Origin: Manduca sexta
Lineage: Eukaryota; Arthropoda; Insecta; Lepidoptera; Sphingidae
Length of the DNA: 64,000 nucleotides
Assembly (NCBI RefSeq): GCF_014839805.1
Contig: NC_051135.1
Location: forward strand, 13,023,291-13,087,290
Direction of reading: 5' to 3'
Shown: piece by piece, positions 23,862-37,821 of the stretch
How positions within the stretch are numbered: position 1 is the first letter of the stretch
Layout: every line of letters starts with the position of its first letter
Translations under genes and position numbers: made by a program
The notes under the pieces: model-generated
Seen by the model: the letters and a program-made list of their open reading frames with translations, nothing else
The model's database searches: none
Told to the model about the DNA's origin: nothing

Positions 23862-25984
23862 GTAAGGTTATGTTAGGCCTAAAGATGAGTTCGCTGGCTG
23901 TAACACGTTTGCTATTAGGGAAATGTTTAATATACTTACATATTGCGTTTTTTTATCGGTGTGGTAAAAATCTCCCTTAAGTGAGGGTGTTTTGGTATTT
24001 GTATACACGCAGGGTGCTTGAAACTTTCTTTATGTACTCGGTTTTAGCAGAAATCCGTAATTTATCGTATGTAGGTACAGATTAAACGTAACAGCTGCCT
24101 TCAAAAAGATAGTTCAGTAAATAATGCTATTATTGAATTATATAGTCCGACCTTCATTTAAACATATCCATAAAGAAAAATAAAATGGGAAACCCAATAG
24201 TTTTGTTTGACAGTTCTTTTATAGTAAACGTGTTAAGGCAGCAAATCTGAAATGTTGCTGATTTTTAAAGTTTATCACACTGTACAATATAGCAGACTAA
24301 TTCACAAATATATATAATATAGATAGTCACCGCTGACAAAAACAACAAAATAAGGAAACTAAAAAACGCATTTAAAATAATATAAAATGTAAAGCTATTA
24401 AGTATTGATCGGTGATGTTTTAATGTGTTGATCGCAATCAAATATGGACGAGACAGACCCATAAGTTCTTAAGAGAGTTTATAGGAATCACGATGGAGTA
24501 TAAATCTTTCTCCTTCGTCAGGGGAGAAAAAAATCTAATGTGAATGCTATCACCCCTAAAAGTATGTCATACGCGCGTGCATGAAACATATATGCGTACA
24601 TACCGCGTGTTAGAAGAACTTTTGGGGATCAATGAATTCTTACATGAAAATTATTATAAATAATGTCACCGTGTTCCTTCCCTGGCAGGTTTAAATTATT
24701 TACTCAGTTGTAAAGAAATATAATAATAATGACAACTAAAGTAATCTTGTTGGTCATCATATTATACAAATCACAAAGATATGGTAAAATAAAAATTACT
24801 TGACATAATATTTGAATATTATAGTTCCTTGTTGACTGAGCCTCGCTATAAGCAAAATGTACTTGAAGCTTTTGCCGCTAGATGTCGCAATTTTAAATTA
24901 AGATTATTCTGTGGAGGGGAGACACTAAAAACGGCACGCAATTTTAAGTCCTAGCGGTGGGGGAACCGACAGCAATATAAGCCAGCTATACCGGAATAAT
25001 TCATTTTACGTATTTCATCATTATATACATTTATTATTTTTATGGAGTCCATGTTTGATTGTGATGGTGACTAGCTCGGTGTGTCCACAACTAGTGTAAT
25101 ATAATTGTATAATGGTATAGTGGAAGTTTTTTAGATTTTTGTAGTTATAGTTGTGGCCCGGCTTCGGCTCGGGCGCGCAGTCTTCTCGGTGTGTAGTCGA
25201 GCTGTCAATAGAGATGTGAAACGTTTTATTTTTTAATTAACAAACGTGGATGTCTGTTGAAATTTGATGTATTAAAATATATTTTCTAGACATATGTTTG
25301 TTTTTGTGACCCTACAATTACCTATTGATTATAATTGCCTAGCTTATTGCTAAGTTGGCTATCCTTCAATCAATTGCGTTTTTACCTTGTTCAGAATGGT
25401 TCTTTCACCACTAACGAGATAATGGACATGTTCCCACAAGCTCATCCACTAGTCATTATATTTCGACTACATAGGAATCACTACCATTCGGAGACGAAAA
25501 AAAACGTAAATCGAGATGGCTGCAGAATCAAAAGTTACCGATCAGGGGTTTGTGGTAAGGGATACATCATACATTTTGTTTGAATCATCATACAATTATT
25601 TTATTATTGTTACATTTATTGCTGTCACATTTTAATATTTCTTTATCCAAAATTGTAAATAGACACCAATTACTAGAAGATTTGCTATCTACGTATTATA
25701 CATACAAGGTGAATCTGCAGTTATAGTAACGAAGAATCAACTCTAATGCTTGTTGCGAACTGAGGCAGATATAGCAATATCGAGCAGTTAGTAACTTAAA
25801 ATTGTAACTAAAGTCCACATTATCAAAAAAACATAACAATAATATTTTGTCATTATTTAAAAACTTTGTAACATTTACACAAATTTAATATTGTGTTATT
25901 TGTGAAAATCATGATTCAGGTTACTAGCACCGCAGATCATAGGTGAAAAAAACAAAAATTAAAATTTTACAAATTCTGATTTCT
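23862..25984. other. Intergenic spacer, punt to 4EHP
   Basis: Unique AT-rich sequence between the convergent punt and 4EHP genes. A small GC-rich patch (gcccggcttcggctcgggcg) sits at 25157-25176. No gene, RNA or repeat family was recognised; an 82-codon frame at 25335 has no support. Confidence 0.5.
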
Positions 25985-25990
25985 TTTATT
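25985..25990 (-). terminator. Poly(A) signal of 4EHP
   Basis: AATAAA on the minus strand about 640 bases after the 4EHP stop, the first clear hexamer downstream. A long 3' UTR is inferred. Confidence 0.45.
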
Positions 25991-26627
25991 TTCTTTTAAC
26001 GTTTCTCTTCGGTTGAGGAAAATGAATCGTTCACTGTACAATGGGGGGCCGCGCTGGTTCTCACAATAACATGCACACGCGCGTCTTCACGTAAACACTA
26101 TATTATTATGTACATCATTCCGTTACTGGCAACAACGCTGTGAGAACTACTGTGGGGCGTATATTAAAATTCGTAATCTCACTCAAATTCACATTTACTA
26201 TAAAGCACATCGACGATATTGCAAGGCGAGCGTACAGAACGTACAAGCCCGCGGGCTAACAACGAGCACGAGGAACAACGGGTGAAAGAATCTAGTCAAA
26301 CAGGTTAACATGAACCAGGGAAGACCTTGACGAGACTGCAGTCTACTGAAAACTAGACAACAGGCCTGCGACGTGTCATCTAAACCCGGGCACCGACGCG
26401 TGTAATGCCTAATGTAGTTGTGGATGGCACAATGATGATGAAGATGATGGCAGTTACCTAATGTTTGCATCACTGTCCAAATGCCTTTAGATGTCTGACA
26501 CTTATGTACGCAACACCACACACACATACACATTACACGCGTCCGCACCGGTTAGCTATCACTGGTCCTGGCGGGGCTGGCGGGGCGGGCTCGGTGAGCG
26601 ACGTCAACGTGTGGTGGTGAGAGCTGG

Positions 26628-29600
26628 CTAGGAGGAGCGGGGCGGCGCGGGCGGCGGCGGGTGGGGCGGGGGGTGCGGCGCGTGCGCATCGGGCGGCTCG
26701 TCGTGCGCGCGCGAGGCGGTGGCACGCAAGCAGTCGCCGTGCGCCTTGTACTCGATGGGCACGGACGCGGGCAGCTGCAGGATGCGCCGCATGGCGTCCC
26801 GCACGCGCGCCGCCGCCGCCGTGTCCGACGCCGTCCGGTGCCACACCGCCAGGTGGTCGTCCTGCAATAAACAAGTACAAGTAATTGTTTAGATATACAT
26901 AGTCCAGCCAATGAAAAAAGGTCAAACGCAACAGGTGTGTATTCTATGCCAAGCTGGTCTTTATTTAAATTATGTGTACCAACACATAATTTACAATCTA
27001 CATTACATGCTTTGTCAGGATTAATGAAATGTCAGTAACTGACCATTATCCAAAAAGACGAGAAAATGTACAGATCATCAAATATTGTTTTACAAGACCA
27101 GCGTGACCATTATCTGTCGCATCATTATTGCCAATCTATTTCCTATACACACCTGGAAGCGCACCGACAGCACTACGCCGCACAGCTCCGGCCCCACCAT
27201 GAACTGCTCGCCCAGCATCGCCATGCAGAGGTCTTCCCACGCACGCCCCGTCTGTGTCTTGCGTAGTCTGACCACCTGTAACATGGGCAGTACACATTAT
27301 CATTAAATTAATCCAAAAACCCAACGGCAAGTCCTGCTTTTAGTGTTATATATAAGTAATTATACCACAAGCCAAATCCCTTTCCATTCTTGCTCACCAT
27401 TCGGTTATGCGTTTGTATTGGTACTTGTTTCCTCATTAGTTAATTACATTCTTGACAACATAACATGTATGATAGATGGAATATTATAAAAAATAAACCG
27501 TGGAATGAACTTGTAAAAAGCGATAAAAATTCAAATGTTTTTGTCGTATCTAGTAAACATACCTCGTTTGTGCGCTCATTTAAAATTCAAATTAGAGGTA
27601 ATCCAGGTCAAAACCGATGCTGATATTTAAGATTACAGACGATTGAATTACAATAAGATCGATCCGTGATGCCGTACGACATCTCGATTTGTGCCACCGT
27701 CGATATTTTTTCCATGACTGATTTTTTTAAACTAAAAGCTTCCGTTTTTGTTATCAGCATCGATATTTTAAACCACCCACTATTTTGTAATCATAAACTT
27801 TTTCATCCAACATTTTATTTCCGTTAAATCCTTCGAACGAATTATTCCCAGACCCTTATCTACGAATGTAAGATGAGCGCAACACTCCGTTATTGCAATA
27901 TTGATTTAGCTTAGTTTTTACATCCGCCTGCCTGATGTTTATCTCTTTTGAGAGGTCAAATTGTATAACAAAACTCAGGCGACCTACTGCCCTCGGAAAT
28001 TAAACTCTTTTTCCATCCTTTAGTATAGTATACTCTGTCTACCTGTGATAACTGCATGAAAATCCGATCAAACGTTTCAGAGATGTGCCCTAACAAAAGA
28101 AAAAACAAAGAATAGAATTCTCAAAATCGCTGATTTATGTTGTATTATTCTTCCTTAGTCACCCTTTTTATTTTTTCTTACTTTACTTTTAATTTAGAGG
28201 CACGGTTCTGATTTTTTATTATGTGTATAGTATATTTACCCATTTGCCACCATTAACGTTGGCCGGGTCTTCCCACATGGGTTTGATGCCAAGCTTGAAA
28301 AGGTGTAGGTCGGAGAGCGGCGGCAGCTCCGACGGCCGCGCCAGGTGTGTGTACAGCCCCCACCACTGCTCCACGCTCGCCACGCGACCAACCAGACGAA
28401 GCGCCTGCGCATACATAGCCAATAGGTTTGAATCTTCAGGAAATATTTCTTTTTATTCGATTTGTCGTTAATTTGTTGATGAACAGTTCATTCGATTATG
28501 AGCAGTGTTTCTATGAGTAAAAAATAAAAATGAGGGCGGTCCCAGGTTTTAGTAGGCGCGGCTCAAAGACTTTACGCATTGAGAGTAAATAATTTTTGGC
28601 GACAGTAAATACTTACAGAAATCATAGCCTAGCATCACCTTTATTATCATTATAATTACTAATTGTACCTTTATTACCATAAAAAAAAAACGTTTTTCTC
28701 TCCGGATGGATCCCAAAAATAAATCAAATTTTTATTCTTGTTGATTAAGTTTGAAGTTAGATCCGGACATATCCAACCAAATTATCAATTTCGACCGTTA
28801 GAAAACGGTTCCGATTTCAAAAATTAACGATAATCTGAGATGTGATAATACGCTGGTTCAAGGCAATATGGTGCTTATTAAGAGTTCATTAAATCCTAGA
28901 TGAATTTCATTCTCAAACAATACGACACATTTCCATGACATGCCCTATACTGTATGTACTAGACGGTCACGCAACATATTACGGCATATCATTGCGGCAG
29001 ACGAACTATTACTCAATTAGCTTATGATTCATCACGACAGACGCCTTAGGGGAGCAGGACGCTGCGTAATACAGAAGAATTTATGTACGTATCAACCTTG
29101 TGCTAAGAATGTCAACATATATATTATCACAATTATTGAAATATTCGACCTTTCACAAATTTCTTTGTGGTATACCGAAATGAAAAAAAACTTTTGTATC
29201 GCCTTAATCAATTGTTTTTGGAACCCAACAGTCGTGGTAAGACTGTATGAAATATTTGGGAGCATTATACAAAGTAGGCTAATCTAGGTTAGAAGTCCGA
29301 ATCAGAATCCACGCGCTTGAGTGAGCGAAACGGCCTTGCCATAAATGGTGAGCGCTAATGTTCTCGGCATGTTCGGAAGGGACGGTTTGTAAGGTGACTA
29401 TATAAATACTGACGTTATTTTAATTTTTAGCCATCCCTACAACCATAGAGAGTCACACGCGCTTGCGCCGAAAACCACAGCAAAGATATATTTTAAAAAT
29501 ATGCCTTGTAAAGCATTTTTTAACAAGTAAATAAAATTTTAATTATGCTTAGAAATATTTCATTATAAAAAATAAAATTGATTGTCGACGCCGTAGTGCT

Positions 29601-32179
29601 CTATCATTCTAAATATGAATGAAATGAATGAATCATCAAACATCAGTTTCATCATCACTGGACACATTGTTACATGATGAGACAACAAACCAATTGGACC
29701 ATAAAAAAAATGTGCTAATAAAGATAGCACATTCAGCACAGAGCAACATGTCACCTGAACTGCGTCATTGATTCTTCTATCTCCTGAATCTGCTCTGAAA
29801 CATTTTACAAAACACATATAGGATGGCTAAGTTCACAAAGCTCTAAGTATAGTAGATTATTTTCACTCAACAATGAAAATAAATTAAGATGCCTTTTGCC
29901 CATGGTATAGTGTTATAGTTAGTTTATGAGAAAAGGAGCCTATAGCAATATCGCTTCCTATAAATATAGAATTTAAAAATCAAATAATACATTTCAAAGG
30001 GGACCACTAGGAAATAAACAAACAAATGTTACCTTTTTATGATGTTTAAGTATAAACAACCAATCAAAACAAAATTAAAATATTCAAAATTATTTTTAGA
30101 ACTTAAAATTTGATTATCATTCTGCATTTCAATATTACATCTTAAATACAAATTTTAATTAAAACGCCTTTAAACAGCCTCAATATGGGAATATTTAAAT
30201 ATGTTTATAATATATAAAATAGACAATAAATCTCAGATACAATAAAGGCTAATGATTTTCAATAATCAATCTTAATCACTTTTATAAATTAAGACAATGT
30301 TTCTTTTCACATACTTATAAATTAATTATTTTAATAGGAACATTTTTGTGGATCAAACTGATTAAAATCAAATAATTGCTTGAAGATTAAAACAGGGATT
30401 GTTTATAAAAAAAATGTCATTTAAGTGCAATGATAGTAAAATATGTAACTGGAAAAAATCATCTATTTTGGTTGAATGTTATTGAAAGCTATGTAATCCT
30501 CTAGTGTCAGTATTTATATTTTTGGTAGGTTTTTAAAAACTTTTAATACTACATCATCGACTTTCCCTTTAAAAACAAAATATTATTAAGTATTGTAACA
30601 ACTTTCTTAAGAAACTGTAGGTTCTAAAGGTAACATCTAGTAACTTAATACTAATTTTATTTTATGCTAATGTTTTTGTACAGCTGATTATACTAATCTC
30701 AATAACAACTACTAATTCTGAATTTTTATCACTACATTATGGCTTGATGCTATAAATTAAGCAGTTGTTTTATTGTTTCCATTTACATAAAGGGACTTTT
30801 ACACTTATCAAGGCACAAAAAAAAAACAAATTTTATTATATTTTTAAATGGTTGTTTACATTAAAACCTCACTCATAAACTTTTCAACATCAACATCTAT
30901 AACTAATTAATATAATTAGCTGACTGGCAACACTGAATTAACCAATTTTAAATGAAACAATTTATAGTATGGTTATGCGGCCAACCTGTTTTACTTTTCT
31001 GTCATAAAAACAATTTTAAAACTGTGTGAATTCAAACAATGAGTTAACTAGGTCAACAGGTGGCTGCTTTAAAAAGAACTATGTTTAACATTAAATATAT
31101 ATAATTTAATATGTACATTCGTTTTTTAGTTGATATCAAGGATTATGTTTAAAGAAATTGTCAAAAAAGGTTTGATTACAAATATGTCCATAATCATACC
31201 TTTTTTGACAGTTTAGTATCAAGGAGTATTTATATAATTTTAATAATGGCATTCTTTATGCATTATCTCACAGCTGGGCATTCATACTCTACTAAGAGTG
31301 TTGTGAGTGTTTACACAGTAAACTCATCTGTCTGCAATTACTGAATTCTTGTAATATAGATTTTTCCAAAATAGTAATTTTCTTTTAAGTTTTATTGTAC
31401 ACTTTCACCAATAAAAATCAGTTGATTATTAAATCTATTTTTTTTTTTCTACTTATATTTTATCACTTTTATACTTTCTCAAATTAGGTCAAATACAACA
31501 TTCTGATTAAGTTAATCACATATATACAATATTTATGATATAAAGATACATATCTTTTAGTACACACAACAGATCATTATTATTAATTTACAATATATAC
31601 TAATTGAACAGACTGAAGTCACTAACATACTAACTTATTAATTAATTATTGTATATATATGTAATAAATTTGGTGTAGCCTAAAACATACTATTTAATCT
31701 AAAGAATTTGATTATAATCCTACCTTGTTTTCAGTTTATTGATAAGATATTTGTTAAAGTTATGTGAAAGATTGTTTTGTTTATTGATACTGCATACAAC
31801 ATTAAAAGATTTCACATGCAAACTTTTTATAGCATTAAGAATTAAATCACTCAGAGTCAAGGGGATGGTGTAAACACGAAATGTTTGGTGTTATTAATTA
31901 TAAGAGAGTGGCTAGGGATGACAAGTAACTTGTGTAGGTTCTGACCTGTCCATAACCCGTGGTGGAGGCGGAATCGCGCGTCGGCATCCTCCGCGAGAAC
32001 CACATCCAGTAGCTGTACTCGAGCTTGTGCTCATGTGGGGGCACCGCCGGCGCCAGTGCATCATCAGGACCTCTATCGTCGTCTTCGTTGTTGCCGTGGT
32101 TAGGCAGACCGCCACCGTCAGCAGAACGTCGTTCGGGCACATTTAAATTGTAGAATTTGCACATTTTTCTTTCAGTCAT
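26628..32179 (-). CDS. 4EHP: 4EHP (eIF4E2), cap-binding repressor
   Basis: This cytoplasmic protein binds the mRNA 5' cap but not eIF4G, so it blocks translation initiation on target mRNAs. Exons on the minus strand are 32179-31946, 28404-28240, 27275-27153 and 26861-26628, all phase 0 with GT-AG introns, giving 251 residues. Family blocks in order are HKLEYSYWMWFSRR, VASVEQWWGLYTHL, LHLFKLGIKPMWEDPANVNG, LCMAMLGEQFMVGPELCG and ILQLPASVPIEYKAHGDCLR. MWED tryptophan 122 and a tyrosine at 76 (TGYGQ) match the cap-sandwich pair of 4EHP, whereas eIF4E uses two tryptophans; this separates it from eIF4E. The N-terminus is acidic (NNEDDDRGPDD) and the C-terminus is a His/Pro-rich tail (HAPHPPPHPPPPAPP) that looks lineage-specific. 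Intron 1 is 3.5 kb, AT-rich and otherwise empty. It is transcribed divergently from CDC16. Confidence 0.95.
31159..31210. repeat. Hairpin in 4EHP intron 1
   Basis: Arms of 21 bases (left tgtcaaaaaaggtttgatta plus one base) pair with two mismatches around a 10-base loop. It may be a foldback transposon relic or a small-RNA-like hairpin; sequence alone does not decide. Confidence 0.5.
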
Positions 32180-32935
32180 GTTATTTCAAGTACTGTATGA
32201 ACATGTTTCACCAACGGCCTAACCTAAGACACGTTGCTTTCTTTGAGCTATCAGACTTTTCACAAAACTATACTTAAAACTGTAATAAAACACTTAATGA
32301 TGATATTTACGGCTGACTAAATACTTTTCAATTATATTATCAATACATAAAATAGTCAGCCTATTCCCTCTTTTTCTGTGTATAACCTTTTTCTTTCCGT
32401 CATCAAAATTCAAATCTATGATTTGACAGCATGGGTCAACCCAGCTAAATTAAAACGCTGTTATAATTCTAATGGCAAATTCAAAATAGAAACATTATGA
32501 GGTTGCTTGTGGACTTCTAATTTTGGTAGTATAATATATGATGCTAGAGATGCCCTAAAAATAATACATCGGTATTATATATCACTTGCGATATTTTGAA
32601 ATAACGGCTATTTTCTGAAAAGCTTTTGCCTTTGCTGTCGTTATATTTATATTTAAAAAGTTATACGTCAACTGGCTGTCGTTATTCGTTTGACACATTT
32701 GTCTCTGTTTGAGAGTCTGTCAAAGTAGCCGCGGGATAAACGAAAATAGGTGCAATTTATACGTAATTTATTTTGTTTTTAGATATTTGTTATTATCAGT
32801 TGTATTCTGTTATGATGTTTAGTTAACTGTATTGGCAGTTTTTACTGTTGCGTATAATACAAAAGCGTGGTTAAGTGTAAACATAGATTTGTGTAGTATT
32901 GTGTTGTGATCGTATACATACAAGATACATGATAG
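32180..32935. promoter_or_regulatory. Divergent promoter region of 4EHP and CDC16
   Basis: 756 bases separate the start codons of the two head-to-head genes, so both promoters and 5' UTRs must lie here unless upstream exons exist. No TATA box was convincing. A short upstream ATG (32923-32925 region, tacatgatag) precedes the CDC16 start in another frame. Confidence 0.55.
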
Positions 32936-35900
32936 ATGGCGAAAGCAACGCCGACCGGCAGGGCCAGTGTTGAGGTGTGTCTCAACATCGATTTTATGCG
33001 CTCCTTAGTGAAGCAATACTTTGAATTGGTAAGATTTCTTAATTAGTTGCTAAAAAGTTCTCATTCAACACCCTTTTAGTGGAAGCTGGAGGTTACTTGT
33101 TCTGGACATAGTACAGTTTCTTTCACAACTATCACGAACAGCCAAATTGTTTGAACCAGTTTTATATTACAAGTAAAACATAAATATGAAAATAGGTCAT
33201 AAGTTTTTTACAAATTAGTTTTAGTAAGTTTAAACAATGACTGAAGTTTAACAAATATATTCCTTCTTTTACCTGCATTTATGCTAAAATCATTAACCAT
33301 GTGTATGTTTGGTATCTTGTGGATCATTATTGGCACCCACTTTAAGAATTTGTGTAATACAAATTTGTATTTAAAGTGAGTCTGGTTACAATACTTCTAA
33401 ACCCTTAATTTGAGTGTCTGAAAAATCTTTGGAGTATCATTAAAATTCAACTTTTATCTCTCTTCAAGGGCCAATGGACCAGTGCTTTCTTCTGGGCAGA
33501 TGCAGCAGCTGCTGCAGCTGGTGGAGGGCCAGAGGGTGCAAGTGGAGACGATGTGTGGCTCCTGGCAAGTGCTATGCTCGCTAGAGGGGAGTTCCATAGA
33601 GCTGCTCATGCTGTCACCTCCAGGAATTTGCACAAGTGAGATGTTTAACTTTTTCAATAAGTCTACTTAATGGAATTATTATAAGCTACTGATAAATAGG
33701 TTATATTGCCTTAAGAGTGTGCCATAAAGAATAAATATCTCATATCAGTTTTGTAAATTCTCCTCATGGCATCAAGTCATCAATGCCATGAGTTGTGAGT
33801 CACCAGCGAATTAACTATATGCACATGATGTGGTGTTTACGGGTTGGCAGTCACTAGGTTATAATGTCCACATCTCCGCCCCCTATAAATATAGTAGTTT
33901 CATAATAATGTTGGTGAAATTAATAACATTTTTGATAATTAACCCCCTAAGAGAATTATTTAGACATTGTTCAGTTTGCAGCCTTCTTGGCCTTTGAAAC
34001 ATCAAGAAAAAATTATACTACTATAAACCTTTATTAAATCTGAAAATTAGTCTTATGGTTTTATTCTTTTTGTATCTATAGGCGACATTTGTTATGCCTG
34101 GGTGTTGCGATGCGCGCCCACCTAGCAGCTCGGGAACCGTCTGCAGCCCTCACCATCTTGGACGAGTGTGACCCTATGCTGCTTGAACCAAAGAACACGG
34201 ACCAAACACACAATGTAAGACATGCATTATGTCATGTATCTCCCCATTATACATATTGTCATTCAGAATGTGAGTCTGATGTATTCCTGGAATCGAATCT
34301 CTATCTGGTCACTAGACTTCATGAATAGTTGTGCCTCTGCCTACCATGTCAGGAATAAATGCGTGATTTTGTCTATAAATACATGTAACATTTATATTCA
34401 CACTTAAATTTTATAAAGAAAAAAACTGAGATGTAATTATGTACTGCAAAACTCTGAGGTAAATGTTGTTATTTGCAGCGAGCGCTAGCGGCGGTGCTGG
34501 TGACGCAGGCGCGCGCGTTGTCTGCTCTGGAGCGGCGCGAGGCGGCAGCCGAGGCGCTCGCCACCGCGCTGCGAGCTGACTGCGCTTGCTACGAGGCACT
34601 CGACTTGCTACTGGAGCAGCACGCATTAACGCCTAGGCAAGGTGAGACAAGACAGTGTATATATTATTTACTTTTATGTGTCCTAGACTAGCTTTTTGCT
34701 TTTGTGTAGCAGCTCGGATAAGCCTCCTGTTGGTTTATGGTTGCATTTATTAGCTTATTGATTATAAAATCATTATGCTTATTATTTTAATGAATGTGTG
34801 TTCAGAGAGCGAGTTAATCGAGTCGCTGCCGATCAGCAGTCAGCTGAGCGCGGCGGAGGGGGCGCTGGTGCGCGGCGCGTACGCGGAGCGATTCCGCCGA
34901 CACGCGCCTGCGCCCTCCGCGCCGCTCGCACACCACGCGCCCGGAGACGATTGTCCGGTCAGTACACAACTTTTATTATGCTATTCAATACAATTAAAAG
35001 CAGCTGAGGATTCTAATGGTTCATGAAAACACTAGTAAGGACTAACCGCGCATATTTATCAGAGTGCGGATTTGCGTCCCGTGTGGCGATACGCTTCTAG
35101 TCGTGCTCAAATATTTATATATTTTACCACAGTTTTCCATCATGGCCAATACTTTTCCAAATATCAGGAAATTCAAGGTTGTTTAATAAAGCTAGCGGCG
35201 ATAGCCTAGTTGGGTATGGAACGGACTGCCAAGACGAACACATCTTAGAAGTTCTCTATAGGAATTTCGAAGGTGTGTGAAGTCTACCAATCCGCACTAG
35301 GCCAGCGTGGTGGACTAAGGCCTAATCCTTCTCAGTAGTAGAGGAGGCCCGTGCTCAGCAGTGGGCAAGTATATAATACAGGGCTGATATTATTATATTA
35401 ATAAAGCTACATAATGCATCAGATCGCGGCCGCGGCGGAGGCGGTGCGCTCGCGCACGCTGGAGGCGGCGGGGTGCGTGGCGCGGCGGCTGTCGGCGGCG
35501 TGTCGCTGGGGCGCGGCGCTGGCGGCGCTGGGGGGCGCGGACCCGTGGTGCTGCGCCGACGTGCGCGCGGCGTGCCTGGTGGAGCTGCGCCGCGCCTCCG
35601 ACCTCTTCGCCTTCGCGCACGACCTGGTTGATGCCTATCCAAATAATTGGACCTCGTGGTTTGCTGTCGGGTGCTATTATTATCTTATAGGTAAAATATA
35701 ACTTATAGTTTTATAATCAATTCAAGGTATAATTGAATTGGGGAAACTGTGTAAAACTGATCACTGCAAGGATGTATATAACAATTGTAAAAGATTAAAC
35801 TTCCATAGTCTGACAAGAGAGCATCTTCTAACCTGCAATCATCATCAAAATTATGCATCAATTATTGTTATTTGATTAGATAAAATTACACAAAATGATT

Positions 35901-37571
35901 CAGGTGCAAATTTAATATCTTAATATTAATCCGTAGAAACACAAGACATTAATATAGTAATCATAGATATCTACTATATCACAAATTTCTTATATCATAT
36001 TTTTCAGGCAAAAGCGAGCTAGCGCGGCGGTATCTGAACAAGGCGAAGAGCCTGGAGCCGGGCGCGGGGTGCGTGTGGGTCGCGTACGGACACAGCTTCG
36101 CCGCTGACAATGAACATGATCAGGCCATGGCAGCCTACTTCAAGGTAACATCAATTTACTGGCGTCGTAACTAATAACACCACGGACGAAATATTTTTCT
36201 GCATTTATGGTTATGGTTATTTTTCTGCATAAATAGGCCAGTCCCAATGTGTTGAGGAATAACAGCTTCTGTAACTAATATATTACAAGATGTGTATGAA
36301 TTTACAATTATGACCATATCATTTGATAATTCTAGGCTAGTCAGCTAATGAGCGGGTGTCACCTGCCGCCGCTGTACGTGGGCGTGGAGTGCTCGCTGTT
36401 GAACAACGTGTCCATGTGCGAACGTTTCTTGTATCGAGCCGCTGCACTACACAACAATGCAGAGGTAATTTACTGTCACATTTGTATTCAATTAATGTGA
36501 TATCTAATATAAATTTCAGTATAAAACAGTTTATATAAGATAAAACAAAAGGAATTTGTTTTAGACGAATTTTATTGAGACATTTTAATTATCATTTTTT
36601 AAATAATTCGGTTCTAAGGGCCAAATATTTTAGCTTTGGTCCTTAGAACCGGATTTAGGAAATTCCAATTTTTTAACAGAGCGCACTAGACGCGGTGCAC
36701 GAGGAGAGCGACGCGGAGAACCGCAGCGGCTGGGAGCGCATCGCGGCCATCGTGCGCGAGCCACACGTGGCGCACGAGGCCGGCGCGGGCGCGTACGCCG
36801 CGGGAGAGTACGCCGCCGCGCACCGCCTGTGGCTCTGCGCCCTGCACGCGGCGCGCGACGGCCGCGACACCGACGACGTGGACGCGGCCTGGGCGCCCAC
36901 GCTGGACGCGCTGGGCCACGCCAGCCGCGCGCTGGGCCGCCCCGAGGAGGCGCTGCGCTGGCACGAGCGCGCGCTGGCGCTGCGGCCGGGCCGCGCCGCC
37001 TCGCTGGCCGCGGCCGCGCTGGCGCTGGCGCTGCTGGGCCGCGAGCCCGCCGCCGCCGACGCGCTGCACGCCGCGCTCGCCAAGGACCCCGACGACGCCG
37101 TGGCGCAGGCGCTGCTCGACGCCATACTCGACAGGCTCGACGCCCAGCTCACTGGTAATACTCTAGTAAAATCCTTTATATATACAGGATCATTTTAACA
37201 CATTTCTAAATGAAAACACATTTACGGACACTAGTACGCGACACAAACCCCTATAATAGGTCACTGTGCGTGAACCACATTTTTACACAATGCCAATTTC
37301 ACGAAAGAAAACCAAAACATTAGTAGGAAATCAATACAAACTATCACTTAGGCATTTAAAAAATGGTGGACCAGTGATATTTACAGTTGCGGTAATAATT
37401 TTTTCATATCCAATATGAACCAATAATAATTAATCCTTTAATTCCTTAGAGGAAGAAATCCCGCAGTTCCCATTCCCGGAGGTGAACATCACGACGCCTG
37501 CGCCGGCGACGCCCGCGCCCACCGACGCGGACGCTACCAACACGTCCGACATGAGCATGAGCTTCGACTGA
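32936..37571 (+). CDS. Cdc16: CDC16/APC6, anaphase-promoting complex subunit
   Basis: This TPR scaffold subunit of the APC/C ubiquitin ligase drives mitotic exit. Ten exons: 32936-33028, 33469-33635, 34082-34214, 34479-34641, 34806-34957, 35423-35690, 36008-36144, 36336-36464, 36680-37154 and 37450-37571. All introns are GT-AG, phases close exactly, and the product is 612 residues (human 620). Recognisable blocks in order are MRSLVKQYFELGQWTSAFFW, FHRAAHAVTSRNLHKRHLLC, CACYEALDLLLEQHALT, ESELIESLPIS, NWTSWFAVGCYYYLIGKSEL, VAYGHSFAADNEHDQAMAAY, MSGCHLPPLYVGVEC and LGHASRALGRPEEALRWHER, which are the TPR repeats. The C-terminus ends in a Thr/Ala/Pro stretch with MSMSFD. An extra segment (AVHEESDAENRSGWERIAAI) interrupts one TPR relative to human. 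Exon 9 is extremely GC-rich. A SINE lies 13 bases before the exon 6 acceptor. AATAAA occurs at 37769-37774. Confidence 0.95.
35195..35397 (+). mobile_element. tRNA-derived SINE in CDC16 intron 5
   Basis: It starts gcggcgatagcctagttggg (A-box type head) and continues with ggaacggactgccaagacga, gaagttctctataggaattt, gtggtggactaaggcctaat and gtgctcagcagtgggcaagt, ending in a tattattat-type tail. This is a common lepidopteran SINE. The middle, including the B box, appears deleted. A perfect 12-bp target-site duplication, ttaataaagcta, flanks it (35183-35194 and 35398-35409). Confidence 0.93.
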
Positions 37572-37768
37572 ACCACTGCAACCACGGCCCCATAACCTAC
37601 CACGACAACAAGCAACCGCGCAATCAAGCAATCTAGAGACTGTACAAGGCGTATATTAATATAAGAGTAAATATTCAATAGGATTTTATTTACTATCGAT
37701 ACCTGGCGATTAGCCAACCAGTTAGCTACACCACAAATTTTACCACTGTCCAAAGAAATTGTGCTTTG

Positions 37769-37774
37769 AATAAA
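37769..37774 (+). terminator. Poly(A) signal of CDC16
   Basis: AATAAA about 200 bases after the CDC16 stop; further AATAAA-like words follow near 37809. Confidence 0.55.
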
Positions 37775-37821
37775 TCTTTTCAAAAGCTACCTTAGATCAC
37801 TCTCGAAAATAAATCAATAAA

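Noticed and set aside
30923..30934. ctggcaacactg in 4EHP intron 1 as a MITE end
   Set aside because: It is identical to a MITE terminus, but no partner end or duplication was found nearby.
36673..37152. 159-codon minus-strand frame opposite CDC16 exon 9
   Set aside because: The exon is extremely GC-rich, which removes stops from all frames; only the plus frame matches CDC16 TPR sequence.
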